A stretch of 64,000 nt of DNA from JBQLZO01 sp052168315 (GTDB lineage: Bacteria > Planctomycetota > Phycisphaerae > Phycisphaerales > UBA1924). Below, one piece after another: positions 15,735 through 23,280 of the stretch. The position numbers were made by a program, and so were the translations under genes. The stretch is from the NCBI GenBank assembly GCA_052168315.1, contig JBQLZO010000024.1, positions 1-64,000 on the forward strand. The letters run 5' to 3'. How positions within the stretch are numbered: position 1 is the first letter of the stretch; each line of letters opens with the position of its first letter. Below the pieces are notes generated by a model. The model was not told the DNA's origin. It did no database searches and saw only the letters and a list, made by a program, of their open reading frames with translations.

Positions 15735-16087
15735 CTACAGCCCGACGAGCAGTGTCCAAGCCGGATCGAGCGACGGCACCGCCTCGTTATCGGTGACAAG
15801 GTCCGCTGGTCGGATCACCGTCTCGGGCAGCGTGTATTGCTCGCCGTCATCCAGAGCGACGAACGGCAGGTGGCCGGAGAGCAACACCAGCGGCTCGTCC
15901 GGCGATGAGAAGGTGTGCACCACACCACGGATGAAGGCGCGGGCGCGTCTCGGGATCGGACCGGGATGCTCGTGATTCCCCGGCCGCTGAATGCCTCAAT
16001 CGGGTCGGGCGAAACATGGAACAGGCCGCGCCCCTCAATCTCGATCGCCACCTGGCGGATCCTAGTATACTTCGGGCAGTCTCCCAA
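15735..16087 (-). pseudogene. degraded ORF at the left edge of the AT-rich cassette
   Basis: Two minus-strand frames appear to be parts of one protein split by a frameshift: IRQVAIEIEGRGLFHVSPDPIEAFSGRGI in the upstream frame, and FSSPDEPLVLLSGHLPFVALDD...YTLPETVIRPADLV in the downstream one. The sequence looks protein-like but matches no family I know. It lies between repeat copy 1 and the cassette genes and is antisense to the beginning of the next open frame. Confidence 0.35.
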
Positions 16088-17071
16088 TGCAGGTGCCCTT
16101 CCAGAGGTCTCGGCGTGGCGTCAAACCAACCCCATCAGAGTCGAACAATCAGCCGCTTCAGGCGGCCGATCGAGATAGCGTCACACTCGCCAATAGTTCA
16201 TCAACTGCGCGTTCGAGCGCTGCGCGAGAAATTTCTTTTTGCACGGATTATAAACGAATGCTTTGCAAAGCTTTCACGATCATCATTAACAAATGTACCA
16301 ACACTTGCCATCTGCACAATTCTTGTGTTCTGCGTCGCAGGGCTGTGGCCACATATCGACTACTATGTGTCTAATTTTGCAAGCACTCACCTTTGGCTTC
16401 GGGCAGACCCCTGCCCTACTATTCAGAATAATATGGCAACAAGTAATGGGCTGGCGTCGCCAAAGTTTGATCTCGACTGGGCGAGGAGCGTCGTATTATT
16501 GTGGGCGTTTTTGATAAGTTTTGTTCGGTGGCATATAAAAACCCGGCAAGACACACTTAGCGAAGCATTTGAACGCAAGCAAAAATCAAACGAATTAATC
16601 ATTCGGGAGCAGAAAGAGCTTGCAAAGATGGTTTCTGGCGCAGTCAATCCTCCTCGCGATAGAATTGATGATGGTTACAAACTCAGCTTAACGCCCGAAG
16701 AGTGCGAAGACATTCTTCTCGGGCTGAGGACAGATGCACACAATGAGTTAAGGGCCGCTGGCGCTACGGCCAAGGATCCGGCAGGCTCTCCCACCTTCAC
16801 TCAAAAAATGTTCGTATTTTATGAACTTGACAACCTTGAGTTCGTCTATGATAAATACAAAGATGGTCTCATTGACGATCCGGAAATGTATCGGGCGTGC
16901 CAAATATTTGAGTCTCGTTGCCTTAATGTGCAGTTTCGTCGTCTTGCGTACGCATTAAGCAGAGGAAACTATAGTTTTGGGTTTCTGGACACCGTTGACG
17001 CAATTTTTGTCATCGCATCGCAGCGGGATAAACAAGTTCGCACGAATTTATTGAATTCGGAGGAGCAATGA
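16016..17071 (+). CDS. membrane protein, unknown, first gene of ABC cassette
   Basis: The frame has 351 codons, but the first ~60 overlap repeat-flank DNA and the true start is probably internal; no start has a clear ribosome site. From about residue 70 the protein has two membrane segments (LAICTILVFCVAGLWPHI near 97-115 and SVVLLWAFLISFVRWHI near 158-175), a charged linker (KTRQDTLSEAFERKQKSNEL), and a soluble C-terminal domain (DELRAAGATAK region, FVFYELDNLEFVYDKYKDGLIDD, RRLAYALSRGNYSFGFLD) resembling small membrane-anchored helical domains in defence or signalling proteins. Its stop overlaps the next gene's ATG by four bases, tying it to the ABC genes. Function unknown. Confidence 0.65.
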   Translation: MEQAAPLNLDRHLADPSILRAVSQCRCPSRGLGVASNQPHQSRTISRFRRPIEIASHSPIVHQLRVRALREKFLFARIINECFAKLSRSSLTNVPTLAICTILVFCVAGLWPHIDYYVSNFASTHLWLRADPCPTIQNNMATSNGLASPKFDLDWARSVVLLWAFLISFVRWHIKTRQDTLSEAFERKQKSNELIIREQKELAKMVSGAVNPPRDRIDDGYKLSLTPEECEDILLGLRTDAHNELRAAGATAKDPAGSPTFTQKMFVFYELDNLEFVYDKYKDGLIDDPEMYRACQIFESRCLNVQFRRLAYALSRGNYSFGFLDTVDAIFVIASQRDKQVRTNLLNSEEQ

Positions 17072-18027
17072 ATAAGAAAATCATTTTGATCGTGGCGATC
17101 GGTTTGTGTGTTATTATTGGAGCCATCGCGCTTCGTGCGATCTCTGGAAGTATTGGCTCCGACGCAAAGACCATTGTTGTTGTACTGCCATCGGATCGAA
17201 ACTCATTCTGGATCGATGTCAGGAGTGGAGCCGAGGAGGCCGCTGCTGCATTGGGGGCAAAATATACAGTGACTATCACAGCGAGTAGCGATCAGGATGC
17301 GACCTCTCAAAACGCTATTTTGGACACAATTTATACTCGGCAGCGTGCGGATGCACTGGTGTTTGGCCCGGCCAATAACCACAGTACGGTCCCTAGGATC
17401 GCTCGGTTCCTGCGAGACGGCGTTCCGGTTGTCGTTGTTGATACCGAAATGGACGCCAAGGCAATGGAAGAGCATGGGGTGGAGGTGACCTCATTTATTG
17501 GATCGAGCAATGTGGATGGCGGCGAAAGGGCCGCCCGAGCAATGGCATCAGCAATTGACAAGCGTGACAAAACAAGAAGGGTGCTGCTGATTCAAGGCAG
17601 CTTCGTACATCAAAGTGCGATCGACAGATCCATTGGCTTTGTATCTGCAGCAAAAGAACTTGGCCTCGATGTAGTCGAAGTCAGGGGAGAGTGGCGACGT
17701 GACCGCGCACAGGAACTCGTTGTGTCTCATATCGCGCGTGGCGAATTTGGTGGTATCTTTGCGAGCAACGATGACATGGCACTTGGTGCAATTGCAGGAT
17801 TGCAAGCCCTGAATCTTGCAAGAAGCGAGTGGCCTATTGTTATTGGTTTCGATGCCACCCAAGATGCACGGGATGCGATCGCCGCCGGAACAATGTACGC
17901 CAGCGTTGAGCAAGATGCGCGACGACTTGGCAGTGAGGGAGTCATGCGGGCCGTTCGTGCACTTGAGGAAGATCCATCCTTACCGCAACATGAGTTGCTT
18001 TCGGTGAAAATTGTGAGAGATCAATGA
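17068..18027 (+). CDS. sugar-type ABC transporter substrate-binding protein
   Basis: A 319-residue type I periplasmic-binding-protein fold of the LacI/ribose-binding class. An N-terminal hydrophobic segment (IILIVAIGLCVIIGAIAL) anchors or exports it; there is no lipobox. Landmarks are KTIVVVLPSDRNSFWIDVRSGA, ADALVFGPANN, VPVVVVDTEMD, RRVLLIQGS...IGFVSAAKELGL, GIFASNDDMALGA and IVIGFDATQDARDAI. The family binds pentoses, hexoses, inositol or autoinducer-2-like ligands; the ligand here cannot be told. It overlaps both neighbours by four bases and is followed by the ATPase and permease, giving a complete importer. Confidence 0.9.
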   Translation: MNKKIILIVAIGLCVIIGAIALRAISGSIGSDAKTIVVVLPSDRNSFWIDVRSGAEEAAAALGAKYTVTITASSDQDATSQNAILDTIYTRQRADALVFGPANNHSTVPRIARFLRDGVPVVVVDTEMDAKAMEEHGVEVTSFIGSSNVDGGERAARAMASAIDKRDKTRRVLLIQGSFVHQSAIDRSIGFVSAAKELGLDVVEVRGEWRRDRAQELVVSHIARGEFGGIFASNDDMALGAIAGLQALNLARSEWPIVIGFDATQDARDAIAAGTMYASVEQDARRLGSEGVMRAVRALEEDPSLPQHELLSVKIVRDQ

Positions 18028-18758
18028 TCGAGCCCAAAGTGCAGGAACCTCTGATCGGTCTAGAAGAGCTTGACTTTGCCTATGAGTCCAGCAACATTGA
18101 CGGACGCAGATGGAGGCTTCGTGCCAACGATGTAATGTTATACTCAGGTCGATTCTACAGTCTGCGTGGCCCCAATATGTCCGGAAAAAGTACCTTTCTT
18201 TCTATTCTTCAACGAGGGGGTATACTGGCTCGGGCAGATTCAAAGTCAATTGTCAGGTATGCTGAGGGTCATCCTGGACGTTGGGCGATCCAGCTTATTC
18301 ATCATGACGATCCAATGTTTCCGGAATTGTCGCTCTGGGACAATCTGCGAGCTGCTCGCCCAACAATTAAACAAGCATCAACCTCGTACGCTAGAGGGTC
18401 GCTGAGAGATTTTATCCAGAAAACACCTGTACTCTCAGAATCGGGAGTTACGCCGGACACATTGCTGGGCAGCTTGTCTTCAGGCGGTCGCGCATTGGTG
18501 AAAATTGCTAGGGCTTCCGTTTGGGGCTGCCGTATCTTGTTGGTGGATGAGGCAACATCAAACTTAGATAACGAAAACGGCCGTGAATTCATCTCATCTT
18601 TGTTTGATGTTGTTGAACAGGGGGGACTAGCTGTTTTGGTTTCTCATTTGGATCGCGATCATCGACAGGCTACTGAGATTGCACAGGCAAGAGGTGTGAG
18701 ACATTGTTCGCTGGCGTTGACTGCAGAGCCAGGAGGAGCGAGAGTATGCGAGCTTTGA
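18024..18758 (+). CDS. ABC transporter ATP-binding protein (single domain)
   Basis: A 244-residue ATPase with Walker A GPNMSGKST near residue 49, an ABC signature written SLSSGGRALVKIARA near 153, Walker B ILLVDEATSNLD near 172 and the H-loop VSHLDRD near 205. Ribose-type systems usually use a fused double ATPase of ~500 residues; here there is one half-size domain that would act as a homodimer. The Q-loop is HHDDP rather than a clear Gln, and the signature begins SLSSGG rather than LSGGQ, so the enzyme is divergent. It overlaps the substrate-binding protein gene (ATGA) and the permease start lies inside its last codons. Confidence 0.88.
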   Translation: MIEPKVQEPLIGLEELDFAYESSNIDGRRWRLRANDVMLYSGRFYSLRGPNMSGKSTFLSILQRGGILARADSKSIVRYAEGHPGRWAIQLIHHDDPMFPELSLWDNLRAARPTIKQASTSYARGSLRDFIQKTPVLSESGVTPDTLLGSLSSGGRALVKIARASVWGCRILLVDEATSNLDNENGREFISSLFDVVEQGGLAVLVSHLDRDHRQATEIAQARGVRHCSLALTAEPGGARVCEL

Positions 18759-19741
18759 TTCTGTCAATTCTGGTGATCGTTTTGCTTGTGTTGTCCAGTG
18801 GCTCTATGAGCGTGGCGCTTCTCGTGGGACACAGTTGGCTACAGAATGCACCTGCACTCATCTGCCTTGCACTTGCTGCGGGGATAGTGCTGGCTTGTGG
18901 TAGTTTGGACATTGCATCGGGTGCTGTGTTTGGGCTGGCTGGGATGATTGTGTTATTCGTCGCCAATGTCGCGCCAAACGCAATGATTATCGCCGTGACA
19001 AGTGCAATTCTTGCGGTCATAACCCTTTATGCCGCCGTGGGAGTATTATGCTATCGCTTTCGTGTTCCCCCTCTACTATGTACACTGGCCGTTGGGTTTT
19101 GCGCGAAAGCAGCGGCGGTACTGATTTATTCGCACCTAAAGGGAGTTGGTGTTTTTGCTGTTTCTACGGGGGGTCCTGCCAGCCGGTTGGTATTGAGTCC
19201 AGGCCAATTTATTGTTGGGTTTTCTAGTACGACATTTAATATATGTTGCATCATCGCAATTCTTGTTGCGTTGTGTCTTTGGAGATATAGGACCACATGG
19301 GGCATTCAGCACATCGCTGTGGGAATGGACTCGTCGGCGGCAAGAATGGCCGGTATCAGGGTGGAGGCAATTCGAACCCGTGCTTTCATCCTTGCTGGAT
19401 GTTTAGTTGCATTGGCTTCACAATTCTTTCTCTTCGACGCTTCGCGGGGAGGCTGGAGCCCAGATGTGGGCTGGGGTCGAGAACTGATTGCGATTGCGGC
19501 AGCAGTAGTCGGAGGAGCAAGAATTAGCGGTGGAAAATTCGAACCTATTGCCATCGCGGTCGCTGCAGTGGCTCTATACGCAATACGCGATGTGATCGAT
19601 TCGTTTGGTTGGCCATCTGATTTTTCATTGATGCTCGTCGGCGGCGCATTAATCGCAATAGGGTTAATGGACTCGCCGCACATAGGGGCTCGGAAACTCT
19701 CTCGGCAAAGCACTAAGCAATTTGCGAATCATCACAAGTAA
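18746..19741 (+). CDS. RbsC-like ABC transporter permease
   Basis: A 331-residue membrane protein starting at MRALILSIL, chosen because AGGAGGAG lies just upstream; the frame is open 14 codons earlier. Eight to ten hydrophobic segments are seen, with the family's internal landmark IALGMDSSAARMAGI-type motif (here AVGMDSSAARMAGIRVEAIR near 205), FILAGCLVALAS and RELIAIAAAVVGGARISGG near 265. This is the branched-chain/ribose permease type. The start overlaps the end of the ATPase gene, and the 3' end overlaps by 29 bases, tail to tail, with a methyltransferase gene on the other strand. Confidence 0.9.
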   Translation: MRALILSILVIVLLVLSSGSMSVALLVGHSWLQNAPALICLALAAGIVLACGSLDIASGAVFGLAGMIVLFVANVAPNAMIIAVTSAILAVITLYAAVGVLCYRFRVPPLLCTLAVGFCAKAAAVLIYSHLKGVGVFAVSTGGPASRLVLSPGQFIVGFSSTTFNICCIIAILVALCLWRYRTTWGIQHIAVGMDSSAARMAGIRVEAIRTRAFILAGCLVALASQFFLFDASRGGWSPDVGWGRELIAIAAAVVGGARISGGKFEPIAIAVAAVALYAIRDVIDSFGWPSDFSLMLVGGALIAIGLMDSPHIGARKLSRQSTKQFANHHK

Positions 19742-20393
19742 ATACGAAGGCGTCATACTCCGGATATTTGCGAGTCAGCCTGTTCTGCAATATAGACTCC
19801 TTTTGGCGATCAATGCGCATAGCCTTGCTTTGTGTGAACATTTCCTCCCATAACGACTTGGGCAAAATCGTCGGATGGAAATCATAGGGATTATCTAAGT
19901 TAATTGTTAATGCAATTGTAGATCTTGAAACACGTATAAGTTCGCCAATGCTGCGAGGTATGTCAAAAATAGGTATGTGCTCAAGCACATCAGAGCACCA
20001 TACTAGGTCGAAGTGGTCGTCGGGAAACGGCAGTTCGTGTAGTGGCGATAGCAGAAAAGTAGGGGCATGCATTCTTGATGTTTGCCTCGTATAAACTTCG
20101 CGAGCAGCAGACGAAATGTCGACTCCGGTTACATTTTTACCTCGATCCGCGAGCATCGGTAGCAATATTCCCGTCCCGCAGCCGGCATCAAGGATTGAAT
20201 CGAAATTGAATGTACCGACAAGTGTGTCTGCTATGTGTGAAAAGCGAAGGATGTGATCTGGATCGTCGTAGCTGAGCCCTCGATTGCCCGATTTCCCAGG
20301 AAGATCTTCGGCCCAATAGTGATGCTCAAAGTATTTTTGGTTGTATTTATCATGTTCGGCTTTTCTTGCTTGCTGGCGATCGCGGTCATTCAT
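19713..20393 (-). CDS. class I SAM-dependent methyltransferase
   Basis: A 226-residue methyltransferase. Motif I is ILDAGCGTGILLPML near residue 63, the acidic post-I residue is in NVTGVDIS near 89, and the post-motif LVWCSDVLEHI near 132 is typical of UbiE/Methyltransf_11-type enzymes. The C-terminal part has YDFHPTILPKSLWEEMF. Substrate unknown. It is the second gene of a minus-strand pair with the TylF-like gene (five bases apart) and converges on the ABC permease with a 29-base overlap. The sugar-type transporter and two methyltransferases together suggest handling of a sugar or glycosylated small molecule, but no pathway is evident. Confidence 0.88.
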   Translation of the reverse strand: MNDRDRQQARKAEHDKYNQKYFEHHYWAEDLPGKSGNRGLSYDDPDHILRFSHIADTLVGTFNFDSILDAGCGTGILLPMLADRGKNVTGVDISSAAREVYTRQTSRMHAPTFLLSPLHELPFPDDHFDLVWCSDVLEHIPIFDIPRSIGELIRVSRSTIALTINLDNPYDFHPTILPKSLWEEMFTQSKAMRIDRQKESILQNRLTRKYPEYDAFVFTCDDSQIA

Positions 20394-20397
20394 GTGG

Positions 20398-21075
20398 CTA
20401 ATCCTTGACTATGTATGCCACTTGCGCATTCCGACTTCTTCTGATGGGTTCACTTGACTGTGTCTCGCCTAGGAATTGATGCAACGCCCGCCTGCAGCCG
20501 ACCCAGCAGTCATAGTCATCGATAATTACTAGCCCTCCAGGGATAAGCCGGCTCCAAAGCCAATTAAGGCATTCTCGTGTTGATTGATACCAATCTGCAT
20601 CCAGACGCAGAACCGAAATCGGACCAGTCTGAGCATGTGGGAAAGTGTTGCGAAACCATCCTTCATGAATGTGCACCCTTAGAGCTTCGAATGGCAACAT
20701 TGAAAGTGTCTCTTCAAATTCTTTGCGGGAGGCAGTGCAATTGTCAAAGTAGCGGGGGGAATCCGTCTCAAGCGTCCATTGAATTGCCTCTTCTCCGTCA
20801 AGTGTGGAAGGTGCAGGCAAGCCACGAAATGAATCAAAGAAATGGTAAATTCGGTTCGCACCACCAACAGCTATCAGTGCCGCAGCCATTCCGCCCCTCC
20901 ACGTCCCGCACTCGACGATTGCTCCGGCAGCTTGGCGTGGGTCACATAGTGTGCATTGTACTAAATTGAGATTGTCTAGGAATTCGGCCTCATTAAGCAT
21001 CGTGCGGTTTTGAAGCCGCAAAAATAGCTTATGCAGAATTGTGTCAGATAGCATTGAATTGTCATCTGATGGCAT
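20398..21075 (-). CDS. TylF/MycF-family O-methyltransferase
   Basis: A 225-residue protein from the ATG of MPSDDNSM; a TTG 27 codons upstream also opens the frame. Family marks are GAIVECGTWRGGMAAALIAV (SAM-binding, near 58), YHFFDSFRGLPAP near 84, SVLRLDADWYQSTRECLNWL near 168 and GGLVIIDDYDCWVGCRRAL near 193, where the acidic residues bind the metal. TylF and MycF methylate deoxysugar hydroxyls of macrolides; relatives also act on surface-glycan sugars. It is probably cotranscribed with the methyltransferase at 19713. Right of it the AT-rich cassette ends at repeat copy 2. Confidence 0.88.
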   Translation of the reverse strand: MPSDDNSMLSDTILHKLFLRLQNRTMLNEAEFLDNLNLVQCTLCDPRQAAGAIVECGTWRGGMAAALIAVGGANRIYHFFDSFRGLPAPSTLDGEEAIQWTLETDSPRYFDNCTASRKEFEETLSMLPFEALRVHIHEGWFRNTFPHAQTGPISVLRLDADWYQSTRECLNWLWSRLIPGGLVIIDDYDCWVGCRRALHQFLGETQSSEPIRRSRNAQVAYIVKD

Positions 21076-21180
21076 TGGGTGCTCGGGTTTATGTGTCGAT
21101 GGCTCTCTATCCGAAGAGGGTGTCAAGACTGTAGCCCTTTTATCCCTTTGAGGCAACAGCCTCAGGATGAATCCTAGTCC

Positions 21181-21284
21181 TGCATGGCTGTGTCGCGGAT
21201 TTGATTCTCGGTGTCATTCGCCCAGATCGCGGCGACGGTCGTGCCGATGCGGACCTGCTCGACGGGTTGGTTCTTGTTGGACAT
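21181..21284 (-). pseudogene. 5' fragment of the small mobile-element gene (third copy)
   Basis: This fragment retains the start and first ~22 codons (MSNKNQPVEQVRIG...) identical to the gene at 15038-15418, then leaves the homology after AAIWAN and stops 13 codons later. It is the coding part of repeat copy 2 and cannot give a full protein. It shows that the cassette interrupted or duplicated the operon's 5' end. Confidence 0.8.
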
Positions 21285-21527
21285 GATGGTCTCCTTTCTG
21301 TTGCTGTTTGACCATGCCGTCCTTTCAGGCAGCGCGGCGCAGGCGGAGGCAAGCCAACTCGCCCGGAGCCTCATGCACGCGTGCATGAGCCCGGGTCTGC
21401 CGGCTGCACAAGCCCGAAGGGCGCGGAAGCCGGACGAGGGCTTGCGGCCGCCGAGCACCGATGCCACGGCATGGGTCAGGTCAGACAGCCAGAAAGGAAG
21501 CCATGTGGCAACACCGTCCCCGGCGGG
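21220..21527. repeat. 308-bp direct repeat, copy 2
   Basis: Same orientation as 15354-15661, offset 5866 bases throughout, with about three substitutions. The 20-bp palindrome CTCATGCACGCGTGCATGAG recurs at 21370-21389. Right of this copy the sequence returns to GC-rich element genes. Confidence 0.92.
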
Positions 21528-21635
21528 CAGCGTGCCGATTGCGGGATCGCGGCGGAATTCGTGGCAAGAGGCTTGACACCAGTTCCGTGCCACGCGATAG
21601 TTTCGCTACGCGGATGTGCCGCGAGTGAGGGGGAC

Positions 21636-22262
21636 TTGAGCGGAGACGCCAGCCGGAACTTCGGGATCCTGATCGCGTACATCGTGCCCGGCTTCGCAGC
21701 CCTGTGCGGTCTGAGCTTCGTCGTCCCTGAACTCGACCGATGGCTCTTCGGTGCCGGCGTCGATGGCCCGACCGTGGGCGGTGTCCTGTATGTCACGATC
21801 GCATCGATTGGTGCGGGGATGACCTGCGGCCTGCTTCGCTGGGCGACATTGGATCGCATGAACGAGCTGACCGGGCTCCGGCGGCCGGAGTTCGACGACC
21901 GCAACCTGGAGCAGCGTCTGGGAGCCTTCTCCCGTCTGGTGGAGGATCACTACCGCTACTACCAGTTCTACGGCAACACACTGATCGCCATGATCGCGGG
22001 CTACGCGGCGTGGCGGATCTCACTGGTCGGGACCGGCACCGGGCTCGGCTGGCTTGATGCATCACTCTGGGCGATCGCCATCGTGTTCATCGCGGGCTCC
22101 CGCGACGCGTTGTCTCGCTATCACCGAAGGACCGAGGTGCTGCTGGGCACCAGGAAGGGCCGAACCATGACCAACGGAAGCCATCCCAAGACGCCGAAGG
22201 ACTCCAAGCCGAAGCCGGCGGGCACCGACAAGAAGGCGGAGGGCAAGAAGCCCGCCCGCTGA
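21636..22262 (+). CDS. membrane protein of the mobile element, unknown
   Basis: A 208-residue protein from a TTG start preceded by GTGAGGGGG; the upstream part of the frame is repeat sequence. It has membrane segments at FGILIAYIVPGFAALCGLSFVV, VGGVLYVTIASIGAGMTCGLL and, after a soluble stretch (RRPEFDDRNLEQRLGAFSRLV), IAMIAGYAAWRISLV and LDASLWAIAIVFIAG. The tail is Lys/Pro-rich and cytosolic (KTPKDSKPKPAGTDKKAEGK). No family recognised. A clear terminator hairpin follows. Confidence 0.7.
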   Translation: MSGDASRNFGILIAYIVPGFAALCGLSFVVPELDRWLFGAGVDGPTVGGVLYVTIASIGAGMTCGLLRWATLDRMNELTGLRRPEFDDRNLEQRLGAFSRLVEDHYRYYQFYGNTLIAMIAGYAAWRISLVGTGTGLGWLDASLWAIAIVFIAGSRDALSRYHRRTEVLLGTRKGRTMTNGSHPKTPKDSKPKPAGTDKKAEGKKPAR

Positions 22263-22289
22263 GTCTCTATCCCGCCGCTGACCTCTTCT

Positions 22290-22313
22290 GCCCCGCTCCG
22301 GCGGGGCTTTCTG
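22290..22313 (+). terminator. rho-independent terminator
   Basis: A 7-bp GC stem, GCCCCGC / GCGGGGC, with a four-base loop (TCCG) is followed by CTTTCTGTT. It lies 27 bases after the stop of the membrane protein gene at 21636-22262. Confidence 0.75.
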
Positions 22314-22350
22314 TTGGTGGGGGCGGCCGACGCCGCCTGGCACGCATCTG

Positions 22351-22650
22351 GTGCCACGACCCGATCCGGGCATCTTGTCCGGCTTGGGCAGCAAAGCACA
22401 ACATTCCAAGCGTTACACGGGTGTGCCCGACTTCCTGCGTTCCCTGCGGGAAGAGGCGGGCCTCACGCAGCGGGAACTCGGCGAGAGCCTCGGCAAGCCG
22501 CACTCGTGGATCTACAACAGCGAGACCGGCAATCGCCGTGTCGATGTGGCCGAGTTCGCCGATTGGGCCGAGGCCTGCGGCGTTGATCCACAGGCAGCAT
22601 TCGACAGCCTGTTTGGAGCCAAGCGTCCGCGGAGCGCACGCCCTCGCTGA
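22351..22650 (+). CDS. small XRE-family HTH regulator
   Basis: A 99-residue protein, mostly one Cro/C1 domain: VPDFLRSLREEAGLTQRELGESL, then GKPHSWIYNSETGNRRVDV. The opening GTG is weak; the domain begins near residue 25. It is a single-gene regulator between a terminator and a zinc-finger-like gene. Target unknown. Confidence 0.8.
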   Translation: MPRPDPGILSGLGSKAQHSKRYTGVPDFLRSLREEAGLTQRELGESLGKPHSWIYNSETGNRRVDVAEFADWAEACGVDPQAAFDSLFGAKRPRSARPR

Positions 22651-22721
22651 GACCTCCTGTTCGGTGACGCCAAGAGCATCTTCTGGCTGGTCACGCATCG
22701 ACGGCTTGATACGATGTTCAC

Positions 22722-23222
22722 ATGCCCGGCTTGACGAACTCCAAAGATAAACCATGGATGCTGGCGGCCGTGTTCGGGGTTGACAAGGCTGATCGAGTCC
22801 AGTGCCAATGCAAAGGATGCGGACACGCCGTTTATCGCCGGGTGCACATGATTGTGTGGTCGGACGGTCGGATCGAGTGCTGGGGCGGCATCTGCTATCA
22901 GCGAGAGTTAGGAGTAGCGGCCAGGGAGCTCGGCATCAAGCCGATGTTCACCGGGACCGGAGGACACCGCCTGACCGCCGAAGAGCGAGCCATGCTCGAC
23001 GAGAATCGTGAGCGCCTTATCGAACGGTTCAAAGAGCGATGGGAAAGAGAGTTGGCTGCGAGTGGCGTTGCAGCCACAGCCCGGCAGGCAACACGAGAGC
23101 CTGCCATCAGTCAAGCCGCTTCAACGGTCATTGATGCCGACGCAGTCCAGGAAGAAATCAACCAAGTCGCCATCAAGCTTGCCAAGCAGAAGCGAGCGAG
23201 AAGCTGGCAGTACCGCAGATAA
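22722..23222 (+). CDS. hypothetical protein with Cys-rich N terminus
   Basis: A 166-residue protein. An N-terminal CQCKGCGHAVYRR pair followed by IECWGGICYQREL about 25 residues later would suit a zinc-binding ribbon. The second half is helical and charged (AEERAMLDENRERLIERFKERWERE) with a basic C terminus. It may bind DNA. No family recognised. It is 72 bases behind the small XRE gene and converges on the Fic gene. Confidence 0.6.
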   Translation: MPGLTNSKDKPWMLAAVFGVDKADRVQCQCKGCGHAVYRRVHMIVWSDGRIECWGGICYQRELGVAARELGIKPMFTGTGGHRLTAEERAMLDENRERLIERFKERWERELAASGVAATARQATREPAISQAASTVIDADAVQEEINQVAIKLAKQKRARSWQYRR

Positions 23223-23280
23223 CGACGACCGCGCCTCGCGGCGCTCTCGCTCGGCAAGACTCAACCAATTTGATCAGTGA

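Noticed and set aside
22290..22313. Terminator hairpin as part of an attachment site
   Set aside because: It has the plain stem-loop plus T-rich form directly after a stop codon, and no second copy was noticed.
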